From NCBI GenBank assembly GCA_963832715.1, contig CAWHVB010000001.1:186001-250000 (forward strand): 64,000 bases of DNA, given 5' to 3'. Origin of the DNA: DATFVA01 sp963832715 (GTDB lineage: Bacteria > Bacteroidota > Ignavibacteria > Ignavibacteriales > Ignavibacteriaceae). A model generated the notes under the pieces. The model made no database searches and had not been told where the DNA came from. It saw nothing but the letters and a program-made list of their open reading frames with translations. A program made the translations under genes and the position numbers. The stretch's first letter is position 1; every line of letters begins with the position of its first letter. Below are positions 20,207 to 29,401 of this stretch, in pieces.

Positions 20207-20596
20207 CTCACTTCCCGGATTATTGGTGAATTTAAAAAAAAATTGCCACCGCATTTCCGCAGTGGTCAGTTCGAAAATAAATAATAAAACTTTCCTTGTC
20301 AAGATTTGATTTCACCAACATGTTAAATCACAGCGCTTTCCAAAATAAATTTAAGGCATCAAAATATTTTAAGTATTAGTAAAGAAATTCTCCTCACTTA
20401 TTTTGACTTGCCCTTTTATCAATCCGGATGTTTGCTGCGGCGGCGGGAAAATTCTGTTCTTGCCTCGCCGTTAGGCGGGTCGATTACCCTCGCCATAAAT
20501 AATTTAAAGTTTTTGGATTCTATCTCGACGGGTTGTCCCCCTGGTCTGATTTCAACAGCAAGGCGAGGCGATTTTATGTTTACATATTCAACACTA

Positions 20597-20611
20597 CTGA
20601 CAAAATGTCAG
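20597..20611. promoter_or_regulatory. Palindromic element, copy 1
   Basis: CTGACAAAATGTCAG is a perfect 15-base palindrome around a central A. The same 13-base core occurs again at 20736-20748. This looks like a dimeric repressor or activator site. Which gene it serves is not clear, because the nearest genes point away from it or end towards it. Confidence 0.4.
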
Positions 20612-20735
20612 GTTCAGTATTAATGATGGGTTAGGGACGGAGTTATGACGGAGAAGGGACGGAGAAGGACTCAGAATGAGACATCTGAAAAACGGCGAAA
20701 AAACGCCATTTTCGACTGTTGAAAAAGTCTATATA

Positions 20736-20748
20736 TGACAAAATGTCA
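20736..20748. promoter_or_regulatory. Palindromic element, copy 2
   Basis: TGACAAAATGTCA repeats the core of the 20597 element exactly, 138 bases away. It is followed at once by a degenerate third copy (GTCACAAAATGAGA). Exact conservation of a 13-base palindrome in otherwise unrelated intergenic sequence suggests protein binding. Confidence 0.4.
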
Positions 20749-20960
20749 GTGTCACAAAATGAGATTGAATGACCTGAGAACCTTTCCATTTTAAACGCAA
20801 TGAATACTCACATTGATGTGAGAGTTAGATCTGCTGTATTGATTTCACAATCCTACTTTGGGGATCACAATTCTACCAGGCGACATTGTTTCGGACTCAA
20901 CTTTTGAAAAGCGGCGGATCTATAATACGAAATTCTCAGAAGGTGCATTATACACCATGG

Positions 20961-22982
20961 TTATTTTGCTGCCGCCATTTTTTTTGTAACTGAATATCCG
21001 GGTACGGTGAGTTTATAATAATAGATCCCGCTGGATAGTCCTGACATATTAAATTTAACTTCATAGATCCCGGCGGGTTTTTCTTCATTTACAAGTACTG
21101 CTACTTGCTGTCCAAGCGAATTGTAGACAGTTATTTTCACCGGCACGAATCCCTGCTGACTTACAGGTATCTCATATCGAATGGTAGTTGAGGGATTAAA
21201 CGGGTTAGGATAGTTCTGGTCAAGAATATAGGTCTCCGGTTTTGTTATATCTACTGTATCTGAGGTTTGGACTTCCTTCATGATAAAGTTGCGGGGATCA
21301 AATGAAAGATATTCGGGCCTGCCTGTTACGGGGAATTCAAACTCCTGCATACTTTGATCATTAAAAAGTCTGACAACTGTATCTTTCTCAGCCGTATATA
21401 TTTTTATCTCGACAGGCATTGTAAAAAATGCCGGTTCAGTATTGGGATTTTGTGTAAGCTTCAGATGGATGGTATAAATATCCGTACCGGTTTTATTGAA
21501 ATCCCAGCTGTACCTGAAGCGCGGATAGTTCCTGCCGTATATCCATTCATTAAAAAAATAACCCAGGTCTTTGCCGGATACATTTTCGGCTATTCTTCTG
21601 AAATCTGTGGTGGATGCATTATTATACCTAAGTTCAGGCGAGGCCGCATAAGTTTTCATAATATTAAAAAAGACGGAATCCCCTACCACTCCCCGCAGCA
21701 TATGCAATACTATTGCTCCTTTGGCATATGTACTCGGATAATCGAATATAGTTGAAGCTGAACTTATATCCTCCGCGTAAACCGAACGCTTTGCCTGTTT
21801 GGCATAAGACATCAATGATTCAATATAAGGACCATATGACGATGGATCTACTGCCTCAAAATAAACGGCTTCGGAATACGTGGCGAACCCCTCATTTAGC
21901 CATATTTCATGCCAGTTCGCACAGGTAATCATATCACCGAACCACTGGTGAGCAAGTTCATGAGCGATAATAGACTCGCTGAAGCTGCCGAGTGAAGTAA
22001 TCGTCTGATGCTCCATTCCCCCTGACCAGCCGAATTCTGCGTGTCCGTATTTCTGATCAATAAAAGGATAAAGACCATACCTTTGGGAAAATATCGCAAG
22101 CATTCCAGTAGTCTTATCAAGTAAATGCTTAACATTATCAAAATGCTCAGGATATATATAATGTACTACGAGCATTGAGTCACCAGGGGAATAACGGAAA
22201 TAGTTTTTATAGACAGTGTAATTTGTTACTGCCATTGAAATCAGATAATTGGCAATCGGGTATTTATTGAACCAGAAATAAGTATGAGTTCCGTTCCCAT
22301 TATCAGTAATTTTCTGAAGCACTCCGTTTGAAACAGGAATTAAATTGTCCGCACAGGTCAGGTTAACCTGTGAAGAGTCTGCTTTATCATCAGGATTATC
22401 TTTACAGGGCCACCAATCCCTGGCTCCGTAAGGCTCACTCAATGTCCATATGGCTGGACTCCCGTTATGCGAACCGAATTCTATACTCCCGAACCCGTTG
22501 GACGCGGGGACACCATGGTAATACACAATTATTGAAAACCTCTCACCCTGCTGGTAGGTGCGGGACAAGGTGACATTCAGTTTGTTATCCTGGTGAGTAA
22601 AAGTTAAAGCAGCATTTCCCGATACAACAGAATCAACGTTCAGTTTATTGTTAAGATCAAGGAAGAATGAGTTTAACGATCCTGCGGCCGGCACTGCATC
22701 CATCCGGGCAGTGCCATCCAGCGAACCGGATACATAATTTAATGTCAGATCGAGCTTATAATACTTCGCATCGATAGCTGCATCGCCCGGGTATAAAACT
22801 TTCGATACCTGTTGAGAGTTTATAAATTCCTGCTTCTCCATCATCGCTGAGGATGTATCGGCACTCTGTGCAGATAACAGCGGCGAAAAAAGAAAAATTG
22901 TCAATAGCGGAATAGTGCAGTATTGCAGTACCAGGAGGTTATAAATCGTTCTGCATTTTAAGAGAATGTTTCCGGCAGTCAT
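20961..22982 (-). CDS. Secreted M1-family aminopeptidase with C-terminal sorting domain
   Basis: I choose the ATG at 22982 (MTAGNILLK), with AGGGGG upstream and a 4-base ATGA overlap with the preceding gene. The 673-residue product has a hydrophobic signal ending LLSAQS. The zinc site is HELAH at 341-345 with Glu364 (HExxH-x18-E). The exopeptidase signature reads GGMEH rather than the usual GxMEN. The C-terminal 90 residues contain YPNPFNPSTTIRYEIP and end in a Lys-rich tail, the type A sorting domain used for export across the outer membrane in this phylum. Extracellular peptide degradation is the likely role. Confidence 0.92.
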   Translation of the reverse strand: MTAGNILLKCRTIYNLLVLQYCTIPLLTIFLFSPLLSAQSADTSSAMMEKQEFINSQQVSKVLYPGDAAIDAKYYKLDLTLNYVSGSLDGTARMDAVPAAGSLNSFFLDLNNKLNVDSVVSGNAALTFTHQDNKLNVTLSRTYQQGERFSIIVYYHGVPASNGFGSIEFGSHNGSPAIWTLSEPYGARDWWPCKDNPDDKADSSQVNLTCADNLIPVSNGVLQKITDNGNGTHTYFWFNKYPIANYLISMAVTNYTVYKNYFRYSPGDSMLVVHYIYPEHFDNVKHLLDKTTGMLAIFSQRYGLYPFIDQKYGHAEFGWSGGMEHQTITSLGSFSESIIAHELAHQWFGDMITCANWHEIWLNEGFATYSEAVYFEAVDPSSYGPYIESLMSYAKQAKRSVYAEDISSASTIFDYPSTYAKGAIVLHMLRGVVGDSVFFNIMKTYAASPELRYNNASTTDFRRIAENVSGKDLGYFFNEWIYGRNYPRFRYSWDFNKTGTDIYTIHLKLTQNPNTEPAFFTMPVEIKIYTAEKDTVVRLFNDQSMQEFEFPVTGRPEYLSFDPRNFIMKEVQTSDTVDITKPETYILDQNYPNPFNPSTTIRYEIPVSQQGFVPVKITVYNSLGQQVAVLVNEEKPAGIYEVKFNMSGLSSGIYYYKLTVPGYSVTKKMAAAK

Positions 22983-25900
22983 GGACCGACCCCCTCTATA
23001 CGGCATATCGGTCTGAATCCGCAGTAACGGCAGGCTTTCTCTTCTCTTTGATCGAGCTGCGAAAGTCTGAAATCACCCCGGCTGATCCCGTCTGCATACC
23101 TTTTAATTGCCTCGAGGCAAATATTTATTAATTCATAATATTGTGCAGTTATTTCTTCATCACCGGCATTCCTGCCGAAGCTTATTTCCTTTTTTCCGAA
23201 ATCAGCCGATTTATATTTTAAAGAATAGATCAATGCTCCGGCAGGGTCATAATCCTCATTCAGTTCAGCTTTAATGATTTCCTTAGCCGCATAAAGGTAT
23301 AGAGGAAGCTGAAGCTGCAGACCGTCAAGCATATACTGTTTTTTGACACGGTTCTTTCCTGTTTTATAATCAAAGACTTTGAATGTCTTTTCATTTTTAT
23401 TTAAATCAATCCTGTCAATTTTTCCCCTCACCCTGATTTCTCCGGCTTTTAATTCATCTAAAAGGACTTTCTGTCCTGAGTCTCTCTTCACCTGTCCGAA
23501 TCCCGTTTCAAACAATTCGGGCACATATCCCCCGGCGTCCTCTCTTTCCGATTTAAGGAATTTATAGAGTATGGAATTTTTACGCCTGCCTTCAATTCCG
23601 AAAATTTTTTCCCTTTCAAAGAAAGAAAGAGGAGAATTCAGGTTAGCTTCCTTTACTTTAGCATCGGCAATACCGAAGAGCATCTTTTCCGCCCTTGCGA
23701 AAACTTCATCCGCACAGTTGCTGAGAACAACGTCATCCTTTTTTAATTCGGAATAAAAATTAAAAAGTATGGAATGGATGAGACTTCCCATTTCAAGGGC
23801 TTCAATCTCTTCCGTTGGCTCTTTTATAATATCCAGTTTGAGCACCCTCTCAGCGAAATACCTGTAGGGACAGAGGGCATAAATTTCCAGCTGAGAAATT
23901 GAGAACTCGCGTTCTTTTATTTTTCCCAGATTATTTTTTGCATCCTCTGAAATTCCGCCAGGAATAAAGCCATTATATATCGATTCGGAAAACGGGAGTT
24001 CAGTCCGCTGGCGGTCAATGATCATCGCCTGTTCAATTTCTTCTAAATCCAGACCGGCGGAAGTCAGATCGAGCAATGTACCTGCTTCAGCGATTCCTTT
24101 TTTACCTATAAAATGAAGAAGCTGCTCCCGGGTGTATATTGTATCCTCATATTCATTTTCATCGCCTGAGGTAATTTCGAAAGTATTCATGAATTCTCTC
24201 AGGAAGTCGGACTTAACATATTCCTTTCTTTCCTCCTGGCGCGGAAAAGTCAGATAAAGTTTTTTGTTCCAGGAGCAGAGCGACTGGTAGAACAAATACC
24301 TTTCTTCCGTAAGATGATTGAATTCTCCCTTCACTTTTGCCATCGAGCCGGAGAAAAAAATCTCGGGAGAAAACCTCGTCGGGAAATCACCGTCGCATAA
24401 TCCGCCGATAAAAAGATAGCCTGATTTAAGTCCCCGTATCTCATTCATCGTAGTTATCTGAACACCGTACCCGGGTTTCTCCTTAATATTGTACCTCGAT
24501 GAACTAACCGCCATCCTGATATTATGAAGAAAGAAGCCCGCAGGGAACTTTTCATTTTCGCCGAACTGATCCTGAAGCAGTGATATGATCTCTTCTGCCG
24601 TACTAATAAAAACCGTCAGCGATTTAATATTTTTTTCAGCCTCATCAGCCTCCCCGGTAAGGAGTCTGACCGGAAGCTGAAGTTCATTAATCAGATCAGA
24701 CAGATTTTTTCTGAATGCTGGAATAGTCATCTTGTGAAGGAAAGGATCCAGGAAGTCGTGGATTCTGTCAATGTCGTTTAATGCTTTACGAAGCGATTCC
24801 TTCTTCGCCTGCGATTCATAGGAGTCATCATCACTTTCATCAATTGAGACTATTGCTTCGTTCAGGGTTCTCTGCCAGTTATCGTATCCGGATATTATTT
24901 TCAGGTTGACCGAAGCTCTCAACAGGTTTGTAATATTGATTCCTTTAATTTCAAGAATGCCGCCGCTAAGCGCCCTGAATATATTTTTATAATAGAAATC
25001 ATTTTCAGCTATTTCAAGGAAACTGATCAGAGCCGTTACGATAGGTGATGTATCGAGGGGGAACCTGTCGGTTAAATTAAACGGAAGACCGTATAAAGGG
25101 AAAATATCCCGTATGATATTGGAATAGTGACCTATCAGGTTGAATACGACATAAATTTCTTCCGGCTTAACACCTTTTCGCAATACCAGTTCTTTTATCT
25201 CTGAGGCTATTAATTCGATTTCCTTTTCCCTGGTACCGGCGGAGATAACTTTGATCTCCTCTTTATAATTTCTGATAACCCTGTCGGCTTTTTTTCTGAA
25301 GAGGTTTTCCCTTACCTCATCCTGGAAACGTGTGAACAATGAAGTGGATCTGTCTCCTGCAGGTTTGAAACCTTTAGCAAGCAGATTATTATAACAGGAG
25401 TCCAGATGAGAAAATATCAGCGGGTTATACCTGAAATAATCGAAGCTCAGAAAAAGTTCAGAATTGTTAACAGTTGTCAGTCTGTCAATGATTTCAACCT
25501 CGGGAAGGGTAAACTCATCAAATCCCATAATAATGATAAGTTTTACATCGGGATAAAGGTGTACAAAATTACGGTTGAAATCTTTACCCGGAAGTGCCGT
25601 CAATGCTGAATAAACATCCCCTGTTTCTTTAAGTCCCAGAGAGTTTAATTTTTTTTGATATTCTTCATATACATCGGCAATATCAGAAGCCTTATTCTTT
25701 TCGGAACCTTTTAACGACTGGGCCTCACTCCTTATTTTGGCGGGAACAATACCGTGTCTTTTATATTCAGATATAACATTCCGCACTCTTTCCAGTGTTC
25801 CCTTAGGAATTTCACCATTATAACCGGAGAAGTAATTCAACTTTACAGCGTTGAAACTTTGCTGAAGAATAACCGAGGCTGCTGCTTCGCTTAAAGTATC

Positions 25901-26137
25901 CGTCCTGATATCATCTCTGTCGAATAATAATTTAGAAGCGGCTGACCCGATAGTTTCAAGATTTAATTTTCCCGCCGCATTACCGGGGGAGTTTGAAACA
26001 AGCTCCCTGATAAGCGCCCTGATCCTCCGGTTAGTCGGGACAATCATGAGCAGCGAGTCCAGGTTCCGCTGCTTTATCCTCAGGTTGATTTCAAATTCAA
26101 TATCAAATTCCTTACGTCCCGTCTTCGTTAAGATCAT
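22979..26137 (-). CDS. AddB-like helicase/nuclease with PD-(D/E)XK domain
   Basis: The 1052-residue protein resembles AddB of the AddAB recombination nuclease. The N-terminal part starts LLMIVPTNRRIRAL where a helicase Walker A would be, without a GK(S/T), as in AddB proteins. The C-terminal nuclease has GKIDRIDLNKN, VFDYKTGK and QLPLYLYA. Cysteines in ALCPYRYFAERVL and CRYCGFRPIC fit the AddB iron-sulfur cluster (one Cys plus three). It would act in double-strand break processing. The partner addA is not in the window. It overlaps the CYTH gene by 4 bases upstream and the M1 peptidase by 4 bases downstream. Confidence 0.85.
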   Translation of the reverse strand: MILTKTGRKEFDIEFEINLRIKQRNLDSLLMIVPTNRRIRALIRELVSNSPGNAAGKLNLETIGSAASKLLFDRDDIRTDTLSEAAASVILQQSFNAVKLNYFSGYNGEIPKGTLERVRNVISEYKRHGIVPAKIRSEAQSLKGSEKNKASDIADVYEEYQKKLNSLGLKETGDVYSALTALPGKDFNRNFVHLYPDVKLIIIMGFDEFTLPEVEIIDRLTTVNNSELFLSFDYFRYNPLIFSHLDSCYNNLLAKGFKPAGDRSTSLFTRFQDEVRENLFRKKADRVIRNYKEEIKVISAGTREKEIELIASEIKELVLRKGVKPEEIYVVFNLIGHYSNIIRDIFPLYGLPFNLTDRFPLDTSPIVTALISFLEIAENDFYYKNIFRALSGGILEIKGINITNLLRASVNLKIISGYDNWQRTLNEAIVSIDESDDDSYESQAKKESLRKALNDIDRIHDFLDPFLHKMTIPAFRKNLSDLINELQLPVRLLTGEADEAEKNIKSLTVFISTAEEIISLLQDQFGENEKFPAGFFLHNIRMAVSSSRYNIKEKPGYGVQITTMNEIRGLKSGYLFIGGLCDGDFPTRFSPEIFFSGSMAKVKGEFNHLTEERYLFYQSLCSWNKKLYLTFPRQEERKEYVKSDFLREFMNTFEITSGDENEYEDTIYTREQLLHFIGKKGIAEAGTLLDLTSAGLDLEEIEQAMIIDRQRTELPFSESIYNGFIPGGISEDAKNNLGKIKEREFSISQLEIYALCPYRYFAERVLKLDIIKEPTEEIEALEMGSLIHSILFNFYSELKKDDVVLSNCADEVFARAEKMLFGIADAKVKEANLNSPLSFFEREKIFGIEGRRKNSILYKFLKSEREDAGGYVPELFETGFGQVKRDSGQKVLLDELKAGEIRVRGKIDRIDLNKNEKTFKVFDYKTGKNRVKKQYMLDGLQLQLPLYLYAAKEIIKAELNEDYDPAGALIYSLKYKSADFGKKEISFGRNAGDEEITAQYYELINICLEAIKRYADGISRGDFRLSQLDQREEKACRYCGFRPICRIEGVGP

Positions 26138-26643
26138 TCCTTCTCCTGTTCCAGCATCAGATCGCGGTAGGATTTCCTGAGCTCATTCTCTTTGTCGAGT
26201 GAAAGCAGTTCAACCACATTCTCAAATCTCCGTCCCGCATCATCCTTACCGTTTATTACAAGGGTTTCAAGTTCAAGGAAAGAACCGAGCCTTTTTACCG
26301 TATCGAAGTGGATCCGGGTATTATCATACAGGTATAGAAGCCGCTGTTTCTCAACAACAGTCTCCTCCTCAAGAATATCCCTGAAGTATTCTCTTGCATC
26401 ATTTTTTTCGAGCGATATCAAATGATAATCCGACCACCTGTCGCCTGACTTCTCATTCCGCACATATTTGATCAATGTCTGGGAACCGTTTTCAAGTCTT
26501 AATTTCAAAAGTCCGTTTTTTATTCTGTAATAAACATCAGTCTGGTTCAATTCCGCTTTAAATTCGGCATTCATTGCTTTGACTTTATGAAGAACTTCAT
26601 CCGGATTCCGGAGTCTGAGCTTCAATTCAAGATTTATCGGCAT
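26134..26643 (-). CDS. CYTH-domain protein (class IV adenylate cyclase-like)
   Basis: The 169-residue protein opens MPINLELKLRL, matching the N-x-E-x-K variant of the CYTH signature seen in CyaB-type proteins. Alternating charged strands follow (VYYRIKNGLLKLRLE, LIKYVR, TRIHFDTVKRLGSFLELE), consistent with the triphosphate tunnel. CYTH enzymes act on triphosphorylated substrates such as thiamine triphosphate, ATP or inorganic triphosphate; which one applies here is unknown. It is overlapped on both sides, by the methyltransferase (17 bases) and the AddB-like gene (4 bases). Confidence 0.82.
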   Translation of the reverse strand: MPINLELKLRLRNPDEVLHKVKAMNAEFKAELNQTDVYYRIKNGLLKLRLENGSQTLIKYVRNEKSGDRWSDYHLISLEKNDAREYFRDILEEETVVEKQRLLYLYDNTRIHFDTVKRLGSFLELETLVINGKDDAGRRFENVVELLSLDKENELRKSYRDLMLEQEKE

Positions 26644-27259
26644 TTATATTCCCTGTTTCCTTTTTAACGTAGATTTGAAGAACTTCACGTCCTTTTCTGG
26701 GTTTAATTGAGTTAATCCGTCTCGAAGAAAATTTCAGTTCAAGATGGGGCGATATAAGTTCGTAAAATTCCATTACATCAACAGCATAAGGAGGACCGCC
26801 TTCTCTTTCTTCCACAGGAAAAAGCAGGGCCACAAGCTTCCCGCCCGGCTTCAGGAATTTCGCTGACTTTTCAGCGAATTCTTTTCTTCGTTCCGGACGA
26901 ACAGCGCAGTAAGTAACATAATCATAAACATAATCAAAGTAGTTTTTATAGATTGAATCGAGCTTGAAAATGTCCTCCTGAATTAAGTTCACCTTTACAT
27001 TTTCCTCATCGGCCAGGACCTTCGCAAATTTTATGGCTTCTGTGGAGAAATCAACCGCGTAAACATCATAACCCATTTTTGCCGCAAAAACAGCATCGTA
27101 ACCTTTACCGCACCCGGTAATGAGGATCCTTCCGGGTTTGAGAAAGCGCTGCTCATTCAGCAGATCCATGAATACAGGAGTAGGGCTTTTCATATCCCAT
27201 CCCGCCTGGTTATTACGGTATTTGTCATCCCAGAAGGATGCCGAATCAGGTGATCCCAT
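26627..27259 (-). CDS. TPMT-family SAM-dependent methyltransferase
   Basis: The 210-residue product has the thiopurine methyltransferase family layout. SFWDDKYRNNQAGWD precedes the SAM site ILITGCGKGYDAVFAAKMGYDVYAVDFS, and PGGKLVALLFPVEEREGGPPY is the family's later motif. Bacterial relatives detoxify thiopurines, selenium or tellurium species, or methylate halides and thiols; the substrate here is unknown. It is the first gene of the overlapping unit methyltransferase-CYTH-AddB-M1 and is divergent from an outer membrane protein gene across about 70 bases. Confidence 0.85.
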   Translation of the reverse strand: MGSPDSASFWDDKYRNNQAGWDMKSPTPVFMDLLNEQRFLKPGRILITGCGKGYDAVFAAKMGYDVYAVDFSTEAIKFAKVLADEENVKVNLIQEDIFKLDSIYKNYFDYVYDYVTYCAVRPERRKEFAEKSAKFLKPGGKLVALLFPVEEREGGPPYAVDVMEFYELISPHLELKFSSRRINSIKPRKGREVLQIYVKKETGNINADKS

Positions 27260-27330
27260 AAATATCTATAAAATAAGATGTTGATATTGATGCAGACTTC
27301 ATTAATTTTGAAGAAAAAAAAGTAATTATT

Positions 27331-27978
27331 ATGAAAAAGTTATTGTTTGCAGCAATAATAATTATTCCCCTGTTAAATGTAAATGCACAGGAGATCGGTG
27401 AAATGGCTCCGGAGAAAAAACCGGAAGTTTTCCCGAACAACATGCTGGGACTCGATATTATGTTTAGTGAAGGAGGTTTCGGCTTAGGCGGCTTTTACAG
27501 AAGACAATTTTCAGACAAAATTACCGGGTTTACCGATTTCTCAATTTCGGAAGCAAAAGATGAGCGTGAAATTGAATATTACGATTACTACACAAACCAG
27601 ACATACACAGTTGGAAAGAAGAACAGAGTATTCCTTGTACCGGTCAATTTCGGGATACAGTACCGGCTTTTTGAAAATGTAATTTACGATAACCTAAGGC
27701 CCTACTTAAACCTGGGCGTCGGCCCTTCTGTTGTTCTTACCACCCCATACGAAAAAGAATTTTTTAATTCATTCGGGTATACAAAAGTTAAAGTTGCAGC
27801 AGGAGGTTATTTTGGATTCGGGGCGAATTTCGGACTGGATAAAAGCAGCCTTGTAGGTATTAACGTGAGATACTATATCATACGGTTTTTTGATGAAGGT
27901 GTTGAGAGTCTGACCGGACATTTCAATAAAACTCTCGGCGGTTTTTTCCTGACGATCAATCTCGGGATGATGTATTGA
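27331..27978 (+). CDS. Outer membrane beta-barrel protein
   Basis: The 215-residue product has a clean signal peptide (MKKLLFAAIIIIPLLNVNAQ). The mature protein is made of alternating amphipathic strands rich in Gly and aromatic residues (GGFGLGGFYRRQF, RPYLNLGVGPSVVL, LGGFFLTINLGMMY), ending in an aromatic residue as barrels do. No specific family can be named. The stop overlaps the TTG start of the DUF2461 gene. Confidence 0.8.
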   Translation: MKKLLFAAIIIIPLLNVNAQEIGEMAPEKKPEVFPNNMLGLDIMFSEGGFGLGGFYRRQFSDKITGFTDFSISEAKDEREIEYYDYYTNQTYTVGKKNRVFLVPVNFGIQYRLFENVIYDNLRPYLNLGVGPSVVLTTPYEKEFFNSFGYTKVKVAAGGYFGFGANFGLDKSSLVGINVRYYIIRFFDEGVESLTGHFNKTLGGFFLTINLGMMY

Positions 27979-28703
27979 GTTCTGTCCTTCCTCCTTTCAG
28001 CGGATTCAATAAAGATATTTTCCCTTTCCTTGAGGAGCTTGAAAAAAATAATAATACAAAGTGGTTCGCGAAAAACAGGGAACGCTACCAGGAAAATGTG
28101 GTAATTCCGGCAAAATCATTTGTTACATCAATCGGACAATTCTTCACACAGTTAAACCCCGCAATCCGCACAGAGCCGAAGTTCAATAAAACTATAATGA
28201 GAATAAATAAAGATATGCGTTTCTCAAAGGATACTCCTTATAAGAACTATTTCCTTATCCATTTCGGCAGGTTCAAAATGGATAGTGAATTTTATCTTTA
28301 TTTTGATAAGCAGGGAGCAGATTTCGGAATATTCTTAAATGGGGACAAAGGAGATGAATTATTTTTTTCACAGAACCTTGAGAGATATCCGAAGGAAATT
28401 GCGCATGTTTTTAATCAGTATAAGTTAAATAACCGGTTCGATTTTCACGAGTTTAAGAAAACACCTCAGCTTGTGCAAAAAAAGTTTAATGCAGATAAAC
28501 ACTTTGATTTAATCAGGAAGAATAAATACATCCTTCTTGAGAGGGAGATCCCGCAAACCAGTAAACTTCTCTACAAGACGGATGTTTTAACGGAGCTCGT
28601 AAAAAATTATGCATCCCTCTACCCTCTTTACTGCTTTGCGATATCACCACAGCCTCTGAAACTTATAGACAAGTTCGAAGAAATGATGGGCGTACCGGTT
28701 TAG
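27975..28703 (+). CDS. DUF2461 family protein
   Basis: The 242-residue protein matches the DUF2461/TIGR02453 family: FLEELEKNNNTKWFAKNRERYQ near the N-terminus, FNKTIMRINKDMRFSKDTPYKNYF in the middle, and YFLIHFGR after it. The function is unknown; the family is widespread in bacteria and some fungi. The start is TTG in a TTGA overlap with the upstream barrel gene, so translation is probably coupled. The first few residues are uncertain for that reason. It ends in TAG. Confidence 0.85.
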   Translation: MSSVLPPFSGFNKDIFPFLEELEKNNNTKWFAKNRERYQENVVIPAKSFVTSIGQFFTQLNPAIRTEPKFNKTIMRINKDMRFSKDTPYKNYFLIHFGRFKMDSEFYLYFDKQGADFGIFLNGDKGDELFFSQNLERYPKEIAHVFNQYKLNNRFDFHEFKKTPQLVQKKFNADKHFDLIRKNKYILLEREIPQTSKLLYKTDVLTELVKNYASLYPLYCFAISPQPLKLIDKFEEMMGVPV

Positions 28704-28729
28704 GCAGGATAAAAGGGAAAGGGGAAAAA

Positions 28730-29287
28730 TTAAAGCATCGAATGACTCTTTTTCCATTTAATGGTACACCCGATAGAATATGTTTCAGGAATAGAGATCT
28801 GCCCGCCGGCTAAAAGCTGATTAAGTGAATCAATTAAATATCTTGTTTTTACTTTATCCGGTTCTTTCCAGTTATCATCAATCTTCCCATGATATGCCAG
28901 CTTTCTTTCTGAATCAAAGACAAAGATTTCAGGCGTATGCGAGGCATCGAAGGCCTCAGCAGCCGACTGATCCTCATCCCTTAGGTATGGAAAATTAAAC
29001 TCTCTCTCTTCTGCCCTTTTTTTCATATTCTCGAAGGAATCCTCAGGGTACCCGGATTCATCATTAGAATTTATTGCAATCACCTGAACTCCTTTATTTC
29101 CATACTCCTCCTGAATTTCTTTCATTCTCTCTTCATATGCCTGTACGTAGGGACAGTGATTACAGCTGAATATTACCACAAGGATCTTTTTACTATTGAA
29201 GACAGACGCAGGATAATATTTTTCATCAGTGCCTTTTAGTCTGAATTCCGGCATTGCAGAACCAATTTTCAATTTACCTGTTGCCAT
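28730..29287 (-). CDS. Thioredoxin-fold redoxin (AhpC/TSA type) with CxxC
   Basis: The 185-residue cytoplasmic protein has a thioredoxin-like fold. KKILVVIFSCNHCPYVQAYEERM places a CNHC redox pair after the first strand. VIAINSND and FPYLRDEDQSAAEAFDASHTPEIFVFD follow, with the cis-proline TPE. This subfamily is annotated as thioredoxin-family or redoxin-domain protein; it may be a peroxiredoxin-like reductase. No signal peptide is seen. It stands alone, convergent with DUF2461. Confidence 0.85.
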   Translation of the reverse strand: MATGKLKIGSAMPEFRLKGTDEKYYPASVFNSKKILVVIFSCNHCPYVQAYEERMKEIQEEYGNKGVQVIAINSNDESGYPEDSFENMKKRAEEREFNFPYLRDEDQSAAEAFDASHTPEIFVFDSERKLAYHGKIDDNWKEPDKVKTRYLIDSLNQLLAGGQISIPETYSIGCTIKWKKSHSML

Positions 29288-29401
29288 TTTTTCCTTCCGG
29301 TTATCAATTGAATACGTTTAGTAAATAAATAATCTTATCATTAAATTACAAATAAGATCATCAATTTCTTTTCGTAATCACTTTACTCTACTCCTTTTTT
29401 A

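Larger units (their letters stand above)
20207..20960. other. Large intergenic region with palindromes and a GC-richer segment
   Basis: About 750 bases separate greA from the M1 peptidase. Positions 20440-20620 are clearly richer in G and C, are bounded by an 8-bp inverted repeat (GCCTCGCC near 20462, GGCGAGGC near 20564), and are open for 50-70 codons on both strands without a convincing start. I do not call a gene there; it may be an interspersed repeat or gene remnant. Two copies of TGACAAAATGTCA follow, together with short GACGGAG direct repeats at 20636-20670. The rest shows nothing recognisable. Confidence 0.4.

Noticed and set aside
20408..20623. 71-codon plus-strand frame
   Set aside because: Both strands are open here, no good start is seen and composition is biased; described as an unassigned segment.
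20736..20765. CRISPR-like repeat
   Set aside because: Only two exact copies and one degenerate copy, with irregular spacing and no cas genes.
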